Positions 9,168-17,431 of a DNA stretch of 64,000 nucleotides are shown here, in pieces (position 1 is the stretch's first letter; every line of letters starts with the position of its first letter). The position numbers were made by a program, and so were the translations under genes. Under the pieces are notes generated by a model. The model was not told the origin of the DNA, made no database searches, and saw nothing but the letters and a program-made list of their open reading frames with translations. The stretch covers positions 992,001 through 1,056,000 of the forward strand of contig NZ_CP030073.1 of NCBI RefSeq assembly GCF_003261055.1, given 5' to 3'. Source of the DNA: Streptomyces cadmiisoli (GTDB lineage: Bacteria > Actinomycetota > Actinomycetes > Streptomycetales > Streptomycetaceae).

Positions 9168-9698
9168 TCACGGTCCGACTCGGCCCGCCTCGACGTCCTC
9201 ACCTGCGCCGCGCAGGTTTCGCCGGCGAAGGAGCAGCGGCGGTACCGCCGAGACGGCCGCCAGCACCGCGGCGGCGACCGCCCACGGCACCCCCGAGAAG
9301 TCGTCCGCGCCGACGGCGTGGTCCACCGACCAGTTCCCCGGTCCGGTCACCGCGACGACCAGCGCGAGAGAGCCGTAGAGAAAGGGGACTTCGCAGCCTC
9401 CGAGGTGAGCCCAGAGCCCGTTGGCGGCGCTGGGCGCCGCGGCGACGATCATGGTGCCCATGACGACGGCCGCGGCGAGCGGCGTCACCGCACCGGCCCC
9501 GAGGAGGACGGCACCGACCAGCTCGCACGTCCCGGCCAGCAGCACCATGGGCCTGCCCGGCCGGAAGCCCCAGCTCTCGAAGACGGCGGCGGTGCCGTCG
9601 GGTCCCAGGCCCCGGAACCACCCCAGGAGTTTCTGGGCGGCGTGTCCGAACAGCAGTGCGGCCAGCAGCAGCCGCAGGAGCAGCAGGCCGGCGCTCAT
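9168..9698 (-). CDS. DoxX family membrane protein
   Basis: This 176-residue protein has four predicted membrane helices. The DoxX signature is visible in the first helix and loop (LLLLRLLLAALLFGHAAQKLLGWFRG), followed by a FESWGFRPGRPM loop, LLAGTCELVGAVLLGAG, and two further hydrophobic stretches. DoxX proteins are small quinone-linked or scaffold membrane proteins, and most have no assigned reaction. The ATG at 9698 overlaps the stop of the upstream LigA-like gene by four bases, making it the last gene of the CoA-transferase / lyase / LigB / LigA / DoxX operon. Its place there suggests a redox or detoxification role linked to ring cleavage (inference). A longer in-frame extension is open upstream but reads through another gene. 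Confidence 0.5.
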   Translation of the reverse strand: MSAGLLLLRLLLAALLFGHAAQKLLGWFRGLGPDGTAAVFESWGFRPGRPMVLLAGTCELVGAVLLGAGAVTPLAAAVVMGTMIVAAAPSAANGLWAHLGGCEVPFLYGSLALVVAVTGPGNWSVDHAVGADDFSGVPWAVAAAVLAAVSAVPPLLLRRRNLRGAGEDVEAGRVGP

Positions 9699-10054
9699 GT
9701 CGCGATGTCCGGGTACGGCAGCGAGAAGTGGGCCAGCCGCCGGGCGTACTCCTTCTGGTAGTCCAGCCCATCGTGATCGCGTTCGAACATCGCGATGAAC
9801 AGGGTCAGTGTGAGGAAGGGGTGGGCGCCCAGTTCGAACAGCTTGGGGTAGTCGTGGTCGGCGAGCGCCTCGCGTTCCGCGTCGTCCAACCGGAGCCAGG
9901 TCGACGCCTCGCCGGAGACGCAGTTGAGAAGGGTGTTGGCCCGCTCGGACTCCCACCACCCGACGGTGCCGCGCGGGTCGGCGCGGTACCGCTCCACCAG
10001 GTCGGGATCGCGGTCGATCGTGTAGAGGAACTTGTTGACCAGGTACTTGCTCAT
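9695..10054 (-). CDS. LigA-like small subunit of an extradiol ring-cleavage dioxygenase
   Basis: This 119-residue protein resembles the alpha subunit of protocatechuate 4,5-dioxygenase (LigA) and the small LigA-like domains of related class III extradiol enzymes. It is all-helical, with KFLYTIDRDPDLVERYRADP near the N-terminus and LDDAEREALADHDYPKLFELGAHPFLT in the centre; the latter is the conserved LigA core. In LigAB enzymes this subunit caps the active site of LigB and helps define the substrate. It overlaps the upstream LigB-like gene by four bases and the downstream DoxX gene by four bases, so all three are translationally coupled. The ATG at 10054 is preceded by GGGGG within the end of the LigB gene. 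Confidence 0.5.
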   Translation of the reverse strand: MSKYLVNKFLYTIDRDPDLVERYRADPRGTVGWWESERANTLLNCVSGEASTWLRLDDAEREALADHDYPKLFELGAHPFLTLTLFIAMFERDHDGLDYQKEYARRLAHFSLPYPDIAT

Positions 10055-10914
10055 GCCGGAACCCCCTTCGGATACCAGGTGAAGTAGGCCTCCATGGTGT
10101 GGAACAGGTCGAGCGTGTCGACGTGATCGGCCTTGGCGCCCTCGCCGGCGACTCCCATCATCAGCATGAAGTCCATGAAACCGTGGGTGGCGTTGCCCGG
10201 CAGATGCAGGCTGTCCAGGGTGACCTCGGACAGGCAGCCCTCGATGTCCCCGTTGGCTATCCACTCGACCGCCCGTCGGTCGAACTCGGGATCCGGCCCG
10301 TGTGCCCCGAACTGGCGTGGCCCGCCGAGTTCGAGGGAGAGGTGTCCGGTGCCGATGACGGCGACGCGCTGGTTCGCGGGCCAGCTCTCGATGATCTCGC
10401 GGATGCTGCGCCCCAGCTGCACGAACCGCTTCGGCTGCGGCAGCGGCGGCGCGAAGATGTTGGTGTAGAGGGGCACGATCGGCAGGTCCGCCTCGGGGCG
10501 GAGGGTGATGATCGGGCAGGTGATGGAGTGGTCGATGCGAAGCTCGTTGCTGAAGGCGAGGTCGAATCCGGCGTCCAGGCCCTGGCGCAGTACGTGGGCG
10601 GAGAGCTCCTCGTGCCCCTTGAGCAGCATCCTGGGCAGGCCGAACTCGCGTTCCTCGTTGTAGAAGTTCGCGTCGTAGAACGGTGCCTTGCCCACCAGGA
10701 ACTGCGGCATGTTGTCCAGCCACAGTTGGTGGAAGTGGTCGGAGCCGACCATCACCAGCACATCGGGGCGGGCCCGGGTCAGGGTCTCCCGGAACTTCTC
10801 GATCTTGGCCACCCAGGTGTCGGCGAACGGGGGCCGGTCCTCACCGGTGGCCGTGCTGGCGCGGTAGTAGAACGGATGGTGGGTCGAGGCGATGACTGCG
10901 ACGAGCTCTGCCAC
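10051..10914 (-). CDS. LigB-like catalytic subunit of a class III extradiol dioxygenase
   Basis: This 287-residue non-haem Fe(II) dioxygenase of the LigB superfamily cleaves catechol-type rings next to the hydroxyl pair. Motifs seen are STHHPFYYR at 10-18 (iron-binding His12/His13 region), MVGSDHFHQLW near residue 60 (second metal and acid-base histidines), and GTGHLSLELGGPRQFG near 195. It starts with GTG at 10914, behind a good GGAGGC ribosome-binding site. The preceding gene encodes a citryl-CoA-lyase-like enzyme, and LigA-like and DoxX genes follow with overlaps. Typical substrates of the family are protocatechuate, gallate or 3-O-methylgallate; which one applies cannot be read from sequence alone. 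Confidence 0.5.
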   Translation of the reverse strand: MAELVAVIASTHHPFYYRASTATGEDRPPFADTWVAKIEKFRETLTRARPDVLVMVGSDHFHQLWLDNMPQFLVGKAPFYDANFYNEEREFGLPRMLLKGHEELSAHVLRQGLDAGFDLAFSNELRIDHSITCPIITLRPEADLPIVPLYTNIFAPPLPQPKRFVQLGRSIREIIESWPANQRVAVIGTGHLSLELGGPRQFGAHGPDPEFDRRAVEWIANGDIEGCLSEVTLDSLHLPGNATHGFMDFMLMMGVAGEGAKADHVDTLDLFHTMEAYFTWYPKGVPA

Positions 10915-10973
10915 GGGGCCTCCTTCGTGTGGCCGCCCGCTCCGGTCGGGGATCGGGGCTGCCGGGGACGGGG

Positions 10974-11837
10974 TCAGTCGTTGGGGGGCTGGACGTGGAC
11001 GGCGTTGCGGTCCACGGAGAGGTAGACGTCCATGCCGATGGGCGAGCGCTGTTCCTCGGCGAGCTGGCCGAGGAGTCCGGCCGCACGCGCCAGCAGTGCG
11101 TAGCCGCGCAGCAGGGCGATGGGCAGCCCGAGGTCGGCCAGGGCCGCGCCGCACACCCCGGCGCCGTTGAGCGGCAGTGTACGGCCGAGGACCGTGGGGT
11201 GGACCCGGCCGATGGCCTCGAAGAGGCGCAGGTGCGGGCCCTTGACGCCGTTCTCCTCGGCGAGGGCGATCAGGACCGGCGTGCGGGGGTCCTGGACCTT
11301 GTGGACGGGATGGCCGAGGCCGGGGATCAGCCGCCGTTCCTTCCTGGCGGCCTCGACCAGTTCCAGTGCCACCTCGTCCCAGGCTCGCTCGTCGGAACCG
11401 CCGGATTCACCGGAGCCGCCGGGATCAGCGGAGTCGTCGGAGGAGTGGGGCAGTCGCTCCGCGTGGGTGGTGATCGCCTCGTGCAGGAAGCGGCCGCAGT
11501 CCTCGGTCACACCGAGGAAGCGGGAGCCTCCGCCCAGCAGTCCGGCGGCGAGCGCCCCTTGAAGGGAGTCGGGTGCGGACAGATAGGTCAGCCGGGCCGC
11601 GATCGCGGTCGGGGTGAAGCCGTGGTCGGCCAGGGCCACCAGGACGGCCTCGAAGACGCGGACCTCGGCGGGCGTGGGGCGGCGTTGGGCGGACATCCAG
11701 AAGGCCAGCTCACCGAAGCCGACCTGGCCCATCAGATCGGCGGCCAGGTCGTGGCCGAGCAGCGTGATGGTGCTGGTGTCCGAGGTGCCCAGCGAGGTCG
11801 GGTACCGGGGCGGGCGGTCGGGGTCCGGTCGTTGCAC
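10974..11837 (-). CDS. Citryl-CoA lyase / citrate-synthase-like enzyme
   Basis: This 287-residue enzyme belongs to the citrate synthase superfamily but is much shorter than citrate synthase (about 370-430), as are stand-alone citryl-CoA lyases. The conserved PGLGHPVHK (His176, His179) carries an active-site histidine, and VHPTVLGRTLPLNGAGVCGAALADLGLP matches the C-terminal superfamily core. Residues 131-150 form an unusual Asp/Ser/Gly-rich insertion. The reaction expected from the family is cleavage of a 3-hydroxy-3-carboxy-acyl-CoA such as citryl-CoA into acetyl-CoA and an oxoacid. It starts with GTG at 11837 and sits 48 bases after the CoA-transferase gene in the same operon, which fits a CoA-transferase/CoA-lyase pair acting in sequence. 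Confidence 0.5.
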   Translation of the reverse strand: MQRPDPDRPPRYPTSLGTSDTSTITLLGHDLAADLMGQVGFGELAFWMSAQRRPTPAEVRVFEAVLVALADHGFTPTAIAARLTYLSAPDSLQGALAAGLLGGGSRFLGVTEDCGRFLHEAITTHAERLPHSSDDSADPGGSGESGGSDERAWDEVALELVEAARKERRLIPGLGHPVHKVQDPRTPVLIALAEENGVKGPHLRLFEAIGRVHPTVLGRTLPLNGAGVCGAALADLGLPIALLRGYALLARAAGLLGQLAEEQRSPIGMDVYLSVDRNAVHVQPPND

Positions 11838-11885
11838 GATGGAACGCTCCTCCAGGGTCGGTCGGTCGTCGCGGGTGGCGTCCGC

Positions 11886-13067
11886 TCAGTCGCGCGGTTC
11901 CGCGAGCCAGGCGCGCAGTTCGGCGCCGTGCTCGTCGAGTCCGGGCGGAGGCAGTCGGTAGTGGGCCGGTGTGGCCGAGAACGTGATGGGGTGACGGACC
12001 GTCGGTACCGCGGTGTCGCCGTCGCCGACGGTGACGACCGGTGCCAGGCCGAGCTCGTCGGCGAACGCGACGCCTTCGTCGATGGTGTTGATGGGTGCGC
12101 AGGGCACGCCGGCGGCGAGCAGCTCGCGGAACAGCTCCTGCCGGGTGCGTCCGGCCAGGGCTTCGACCAGCAAGGGCCGCAGTTGCTCGCGGTTGGCGGT
12201 GCGGTCCTGGTTGCGGGTGAACCGCGGATCGTCCGGGAGGCCGGGCAGGCCGAGCACCTTGCACAGCCGCGCGAACTGGCCGTCGTTCCCGGCGATGACG
12301 ATGAGTTCGCCGTCGGAGACGGGCAGCGGCTCGTACGGGAACAGGCTCGGGTGGGCGTTGCCCATCCGATACGGCACCGTGCCACCGGCCACATAGGCGC
12401 TCGAGTGGTTGACCAGCCCGGAGAGCGCGGTCGACAGGAGGTTGACCTCCACGTGCTGGCCCCGGCCGGTCTGCGCGCGATGGCGCAGGGCGGCCAGGAT
12501 GCCGATCACGGCGTGCAGTCCGGTCATCACGTCGAACACGGAGATGCCGGCCCGGTACGGCTGACCCTCCGGGTCCCCGGTCAGGCTCATCAGGCCCGAG
12601 ATGGCCTGCACCATCAGGTCGTAGCCGGGCAGCGACGCACCCGCACCGGTACCGAAGCCGCTGATGGACGCGTAGACGACGCCGGGGTTCTCGGCCCGGA
12701 CACCGGCGTAGTCGAGTCCGAAGCGGGTGAGCCCGCCGGGCTTGAAGTTCTCGATGACGATGTCGGCGCGCGCGGCGAGTTCCCGCGCCAGTGCCGCGTC
12801 GTCGTCGTTCTTGAGGTCGAGTGCCAGGGAGCGCTTGTTGCGGTTGACCGCCAGGTAGTACGTCGAGACCTCGTCCCGCACGGGCGGGAGCCAGGTGCGG
12901 GTGTCGTCACCCTGAGGGCTCTCCACCTTGACCACCTCGGCACCCATGTCGGCGAGCAGCATGGTCGCGTACGGGCCCGCGAGTACGCGGGAGAAGTCGG
13001 CCACCAGCAGTCCGTGCAAGGGGCCCACCGGGCTGGTCCCGGGGTTGTCCGTGTCGTCGTCAGCCAT
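11886..13067 (-). CDS. Class III (CaiB/BaiF-type) CoA-transferase
   Basis: This 393-residue enzyme of the formyl-CoA transferase family transfers CoA between carboxylic acids through an aspartyl-CoA thioester. The N-terminal LVADFSRVLAGPYATMLLADMGAEVVKVE motif is diagnostic, and GYDLMVQAISGLMSLTG places the catalytic Asp at residue 150. The ATG at 13067 is chosen because GGAGAAGG lies eight bases upstream; GTG at 13112 and ATG at 13100 are possible but less well placed. It is the first gene of the leftward operon with the citryl-CoA-lyase-like and LigB/LigA genes, and is divergent from the amidohydrolase. In context it probably activates a polycarboxylate produced by ring cleavage (inference). 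Confidence 0.5.
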   Translation of the reverse strand: MADDDTDNPGTSPVGPLHGLLVADFSRVLAGPYATMLLADMGAEVVKVESPQGDDTRTWLPPVRDEVSTYYLAVNRNKRSLALDLKNDDDAALARELAARADIVIENFKPGGLTRFGLDYAGVRAENPGVVYASISGFGTGAGASLPGYDLMVQAISGLMSLTGDPEGQPYRAGISVFDVMTGLHAVIGILAALRHRAQTGRGQHVEVNLLSTALSGLVNHSSAYVAGGTVPYRMGNAHPSLFPYEPLPVSDGELIVIAGNDGQFARLCKVLGLPGLPDDPRFTRNQDRTANREQLRPLLVEALAGRTRQELFRELLAAGVPCAPINTIDEGVAFADELGLAPVVTVGDGDTAVPTVRHPITFSATPAHYRLPPPGLDEHGAELRAWLAEPRD

Positions 13068-13278
13068 GCTGTCAGCCTTCTCCGTCCGCTCTACGGACAT
13101 GCGTCCGTTCACGGAGTCTCGATCGAGGAGACCACGCTGTCAAGGTTCGCGCGAGACCTATTGACAGTTCCCCGAGGGCGACCCATGGTTGCGCCAGCGC
13201 ACCCGAAGCTCGCCATACGGACGAGCGTCCGAAACTTTCCCGAGGTGCACGAACGACGACGGAGGAGGCACGAGTCGT
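13068..13278. promoter_or_regulatory. Divergent promoter region of the catabolic island with stacked palindromes
   Basis: This 211-bp region separates the CoA-transferase operon from the amidohydrolase gene. It contains three palindromes: GTCCG-N5-CGGAC at 13084-13098, TCCGT-TC-ACGGA at 13104-13115, and CTCGATCGAG at 13118-13127. They are candidate operators for the linked IclR-type regulator (16532-17353). The amidohydrolase RBS GGAGGAGG is at the right end. Confidence 0.5.
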
Positions 13279-14745
13279 ATGACAGCAGCCGAAACCGGCG
13301 GGACCGGCGGCGCCCCCGCGGTGGGCACACCCGTGGTGCTCCGCAACGCGACCGTCCTGACCATGGACGACCGGAAGACCGTGCACAAGGAGGCCGACGT
13401 CCTGGTCGTCGGCGAGCGCATCGAGGCGGTCGGACCTTCCCTCGCCGTACCCGAGGGAACCGCCACGATCGACGCCACCGGCGGCATCGTCATGCCCGGC
13501 ATGATCGACACACATCGGCACATGTGGCAGACCGCGATGCGCGGCTACGGCGCGGACTGGACCCTGACCCAGTACTTCGTCTGGTACTACCTGGAGCACG
13601 GCAAGCACTTCCGCCCCGAGGACATCCACGCCGGCAACCTGCTGGCCGCGCTGGAGGCTCTCGACGCAGGTGTCACCACGACGGTCGACTGGTCGCACGG
13701 CCTGCAGACCCCGGAGCACGCCGACGCCGCCGTCGACGCCCTGGAGGAGACCGCGGGCCGTTTCGTGTTCGCCTACGGCAACATCCACAACGGGCCCTGG
13801 GAGTGGTCGGCCGCACCGGAGTTCCGCGCGTTCGTCGACCGCCGCTTCCACGGCGACGACATGCTGGGCTTCCAGATGGCCTTCGACGTGACCGGCGATC
13901 CCGCCTTCCCGGAGCGGGCCGCCTTCGAGGTCGCACGCGAACTGGGTGCCAAGGTCACGACGCACGCGGGCGTGTGGGGAGCCACCGACGACGACGGCAT
14001 CCGCCTCATGCACGAGCACGGCTTCATGACACCGGGCACCGTCTATGTGCACTCGGCCACGCTCGCCGCCGACTCCTACCACCGCATCGCGGCCACCGGA
14101 GGATCGGTCTCCGTGTCGACCGAGAGCGAGCAGAGCTGCGGGCAGGGCTACCCGCCCACGTGGCGGCTCCGCTCCTACGGCGTCCCCGTCTCGCTGTCGA
14201 TGGACACCAGCGTGTGGTGGAGCGCCGACATGTTCTCCGCGATGCGCGCCACGCTCGGCGCCGACCGGGCCCGCGAGCACCTCGAAGCCCACGCCGAGGC
14301 CCGCACCGTCACCCACTCCAGTCTCCGTGCCGAGCAGGTGGTGGAGTGGGCGACCCGCGGCGGGGCCGGAGCCCTCGGGCTGGACGACAGGGTGGGCAGC
14401 CTGGAGGCCGGCAAGAAGGCGGACCTCGTCCTGATCAAGAACGACCACTCACCCGTCATGTTCCCCGTCCTCAATCCCTACGGCCATGTCGCGTTCCAGG
14501 CCCAGCGCGGGGACGTGCACACCGTGATCGTCAACGGACGGGTCGTCAAGTACGAGCACCGGCTGGTCGGTTCCGGCCTGGCCAAGGCCCGCCGGGCGGT
14601 CGAGGCGACGGTGGATCACCTGCGTGGACGGCTCGGGGCCGAGGCCTGGGAGCGCGGCATGAATCCGGACGTCCCCGAGACGAAGATCCTCGACAACCCC
14701 TACGGGTACACGGAGTACCGCAACGCGGCCACCCACCGCGGCTGA
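13279..14745 (+). CDS. Metal-dependent amidohydrolase (TRZ/ATZ type)
   Basis: This 488-residue amidohydrolase-superfamily enzyme hydrolyses C-N or C-Cl bonds, for example in ring deaminases, guanine/cytosine deaminases and triazine hydrolases. The metal-binding GMIDTHRHMW (HxH) follows the first strand, VTTHAGVWG carries the third histidine, VHSATLAADSYHRIA the fourth, and VSLSMDTSVWWSADMF the metal-binding Asp. The C-terminal KKADLVLIK closes the composite beta domain. The ATG at 13279 follows GGAGGAGG by about ten bases; an upstream in-frame GTG lacks such a site. It heads the rightward part of the catabolic island, followed by an MFS transporter and an IclR regulator, so it probably performs an early step on the imported substrate. 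The substrate is unknown. Confidence 0.5.
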   Translation: MTAAETGGTGGAPAVGTPVVLRNATVLTMDDRKTVHKEADVLVVGERIEAVGPSLAVPEGTATIDATGGIVMPGMIDTHRHMWQTAMRGYGADWTLTQYFVWYYLEHGKHFRPEDIHAGNLLAALEALDAGVTTTVDWSHGLQTPEHADAAVDALEETAGRFVFAYGNIHNGPWEWSAAPEFRAFVDRRFHGDDMLGFQMAFDVTGDPAFPERAAFEVARELGAKVTTHAGVWGATDDDGIRLMHEHGFMTPGTVYVHSATLAADSYHRIAATGGSVSVSTESEQSCGQGYPPTWRLRSYGVPVSLSMDTSVWWSADMFSAMRATLGADRAREHLEAHAEARTVTHSSLRAEQVVEWATRGGAGALGLDDRVGSLEAGKKADLVLIKNDHSPVMFPVLNPYGHVAFQAQRGDVHTVIVNGRVVKYEHRLVGSGLAKARRAVEATVDHLRGRLGAEAWERGMNPDVPETKILDNPYGYTEYRNAATHRG

Positions 14746-15047
14746 TCCGACGCCGGGGGGCTGCGCGCCTCCGATCACGCCCGGCCCCGTGCGCCGTTCC
14801 CCGTGCGCCGATCCCCGATCCCCGATCCCCGATCCCCGATCGCCGATCGCCGTTCGCCGATCGCCGTTCGCAGGTCTCCCCGTTCCGCCGCACCCCCGGC
14901 TTCCCACTCCCCCGTTACCGGCGTCACCTCGCGCCGTTCCACCGTCCTGTCCTTCACCGTTCCACCGTTCAGCCGTTCCACCGTTCCTTCCCTCTCCGCT
15001 CCAGCCCGCCGACCCGGCTACGGCTGACCCGACCCGAGGACCTTCAG
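14746..15047. repeat. Intergenic heptamer tandem repeat (12 x 7 bp) and CCGTTCCAC-type repeats
   Basis: Between the amidohydrolase and the MFS gene, 14788-14871 is exactly twelve tandem copies of a degenerate heptamer, consensus CGNNCSC (CGATCCC four times in a row, CGATCGC, CGTTCGC, CGTGCGC, CGTTCCC). A second, looser array at about 14934-14990 repeats CCGTTCCAC-like units. There is no gene. The array could be replication slippage or a multi-site protein-binding element; no known origin or attachment site is evident. Confidence 0.5.
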
Positions 15048-16313
15048 GTGGCACAGACAACCCCCGAAAGAACAGACGCCTCTTCCCCCTCGACGGGGCA
15101 CCCGACACGCGCCGCGGTCGCCATCGGCTTCGCCGTGCTGTGCGTGTCGTACATGCTCAACGCGATGGACCGGCAGGTCTTCTACCCGCTGCTGCCGGAG
15201 ATCCGCGAGGACTTCGGGTTCTCCCTCGACCAGGGCGGGCTGCTGGCCACCGGCTTCACGATCGGACTCGCGCTGGCCGGACTGCCGACCGGATATCTGG
15301 TCGACCGGCTGTCGCGCAAGAGCGTGCTCCTCATCAGCGTCCTGATCTACTCCCTCGGCACCCTGGCGATCCCGCTGGCCACGGGATTCGTCGACATGAG
15401 TGCCTACCGGCTCGTCTCCGGCGTCGGAGAGGGCATGCAGGCCACCGCCCTGTACGCGGTCATCGGGGCGTTCTTCTTCCACCGCCGGGCCGTCGCCGCC
15501 GGTGTCGTCGGTGTCGCGTTCGGCGCCGGTGTGTTCCTCGGCCCTCTCGTCGGCACACGTATCGCCTCCGCGGCCGACGACTGGCGGGGGCCGTTCTATG
15601 TGTTCGGTGCGGCCGGTCTGGTGGTGTGCCTGCTCATCGCCGTGACGGTCAACAGGGTCATGACCGAGTCGGTCACGGGCACCGCGTCGACGGCGGCGAA
15701 GTTCGATCACGTGCCGGCGAGCCCGTACAACCGCAACACCCTGGGCCTCGGCATCGCATGCGCCGTCGCCGGGCTGGTGTTCTACGGCTTCCTCGGCCTG
15801 TATCCGACGTACCTGCGGGAAGAACTCGGTTTCACCGCGGGGCAGGCGGCACTCGCCGTGTCCTGCTCGGGATTCGGCGCGATGATGGCGCTGCCGGCGG
15901 GCTGGCTGGGCGACCGCTTCAACCAGCGCAATCTGCTCGGTCTCGCCTTCGTCGCCACCTCGGCCACCGCCTGGCTGACGTACCAGTACGCCACCTCGCC
16001 CGGCGCCCAGTACGTGCTCGCCTTCCTCATGGGCACCTTCGCGAGCGGCTTCCTGTTCACCAACTGCACCACGGCCATGCAGCGTGCGGTGCGTCCCGAG
16101 CACGTCGGACGGGGAGCCGGGCTGTTCATGCTGACCTACTACGTGGCGGCGGCGTTCTCGGGTCTCCTGTTCGCCCGGCTGGTGGCGGAGCTCGGCTGGG
16201 ACGGCGCCGGTCTGTGGCAGCTGACCGTGCTTCCCGTGCTCGGCCTCATCGGCCTGACTCTCGTCGACCCCTCCCGGATGCTGGTACCACGCTCCCGAAC
16301 CGACGCGACCTAG
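15048..16313 (+). CDS. MFS transporter (aromatic/organic-acid type)
   Basis: This 421-residue major facilitator has about twelve membrane helices in two halves. The cytoplasmic loop after helix 2 reads PTGYLVDRLSRKS, a recognisable MFS motif A variant (G-x-L-x-D-R-x-x-R-K), repeated in the second half as PAGWLGDRFNQRN. The family exchanges or symports small organic acids and drugs. Here, between an amidohydrolase and an IclR regulator in a catabolic island, uptake of the pathway substrate is the likely job. The GTG at 15048 is chosen because GAGGACC precedes it and it begins the natural N-terminus MAQTTPERTD; the frame is open far upstream, but that region is the repeat array. Confidence 0.5.
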   Translation: MAQTTPERTDASSPSTGHPTRAAVAIGFAVLCVSYMLNAMDRQVFYPLLPEIREDFGFSLDQGGLLATGFTIGLALAGLPTGYLVDRLSRKSVLLISVLIYSLGTLAIPLATGFVDMSAYRLVSGVGEGMQATALYAVIGAFFFHRRAVAAGVVGVAFGAGVFLGPLVGTRIASAADDWRGPFYVFGAAGLVVCLLIAVTVNRVMTESVTGTASTAAKFDHVPASPYNRNTLGLGIACAVAGLVFYGFLGLYPTYLREELGFTAGQAALAVSCSGFGAMMALPAGWLGDRFNQRNLLGLAFVATSATAWLTYQYATSPGAQYVLAFLMGTFASGFLFTNCTTAMQRAVRPEHVGRGAGLFMLTYYVAAAFSGLLFARLVAELGWDGAGLWQLTVLPVLGLIGLTLVDPSRMLVPRSRTDAT

Positions 16314-16531
16314 TGCCGCAGCAGCAGGCCACGAACCGGTGGGCCTCGCGCCGAGGTGGCGACGAGGCCCACCGTGTCCGCACCGCGATCGGAGGCGACC
16401 CCCGGAGACGACGACACGACGCCCCAGGCCTCCATATGCTGGGCGAAGCACAAGCGTCGAAGTGTCCACACAGCGGACAGCGCCGTGGCTCACTGGCTCA
16501 CCACCGCCAGGGGCCACCGAGAGGAGTCCTC

Positions 16532-17353
16532 ATGCCGCGCGAAGGTACCGGGCCCGATTTCATCGAGTCCCTGGCGCGAGGGCTGGAAGTGATCGCCGCC
16601 TTCCAGCCGCGGCAGCCGGTGATGTCGCTGGCCGAGGTCGCGAACGCCACGGGACTGGCCCGGCCCACCGTGCGCCGGATCCTGCTGACGCTGGCCGAGC
16701 TCGGATACGTACGGCAGCACGCCGGCGGTTTCGCGCTCACTCCCCGGATCCTCGATCTGGGCGTCGCCTACATCCAGTCGATGGGGTTGTGGGACGTGGC
16801 CCGGCCGCATCTGGAGCGGCTGGTGGAACGCACCGAGCAGTCCTGCTCCATCGCGCAGCTGGACGGCTCGGACGTGGTCTATGTCGCCCGCGTGGCCGTC
16901 CCGAAGATCGTCACTCTCGCGGTGCAGATCGGCACCAGGTTTCCCGCGCTGCCGACGTCGCTGGGCAAGGTCCTGCTGGCCGCGCTGCAACCCGACGAGG
17001 TCGCCCGGGTCCTGTCCGAGCCGAGCAGGTCGGGCCTGGTTCCGGTGTGGCAGCCGGATCGCGAGGAATGGGAGGCGGAGCTGCGCGAGGTCCGTGCGCG
17101 CGGCTGGGCGATGACCGACGAGCAGTTGGCGAAGGGCATCCGGTCGGTGGCGGCGCCCCTGCGCGACGGCTCGGGGCGGGTCATCGCCAGTGTCAACGTC
17201 AACGCGCATGCCGCCGAGACCCCGGTGGAGGTGCTGCTCGACGAGTACCTGCCGCTGCTTCTCCAGACCGCCGGGGAGATCAGTGTGGATTTCGCCCGTC
17301 TGGAGTCGGCACCCCACGTGCAGCGGCCGTTGGCGCCGACGGGCTCCGGCTGA
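16532..17353 (+). CDS. IclR family transcriptional regulator (PcaR/PobR-like)
   Basis: This 273-residue DNA-binding regulator has the IclR winged helix at about residues 10-72 (MSLAEVANATGLARPTVRRI followed by LLTLAELGYV), then the effector domain. GFALTPRILDLGVAYIQS in the linker and TRFPALPTSLGKVLLAAL are typical of the PcaR/PcaU/PobR branch that controls protocatechuate and 4-hydroxybenzoate catabolism. The ATG at 16532 has GAGGAG seven bases upstream. It ends the rightward arm of the catabolic island and is the obvious regulator of the divergent promoters at 13068-13278. The effector is probably the aromatic or ring-derived substrate (inference from family). Confidence 0.5.
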   Translation: MPREGTGPDFIESLARGLEVIAAFQPRQPVMSLAEVANATGLARPTVRRILLTLAELGYVRQHAGGFALTPRILDLGVAYIQSMGLWDVARPHLERLVERTEQSCSIAQLDGSDVVYVARVAVPKIVTLAVQIGTRFPALPTSLGKVLLAALQPDEVARVLSEPSRSGLVPVWQPDREEWEAELREVRARGWAMTDEQLAKGIRSVAAPLRDGSGRVIASVNVNAHAAETPVEVLLDEYLPLLLQTAGEISVDFARLESAPHVQRPLAPTGSG

Positions 17354-17431
17354 CACCCGGCTCGTCCACGTCCAGGGGCCGGGCACTCCGGCGAACGGCC
17401 GGCCCTCGGGACGCGGAACCTGCGACGCGGA

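Noticed and set aside
14788-14871. CRISPR array
   Set aside because: The repeats are contiguous heptamers with no spacers and no cas genes are nearby.
10929-16313. A continuous 1794-codon rightward frame ending in the MFS transporter
   Set aside because: Only the last 421 codons are the transporter; the earlier part is shadow of the leftward operon, the antisense frame of the amidohydrolase and the repeat array.
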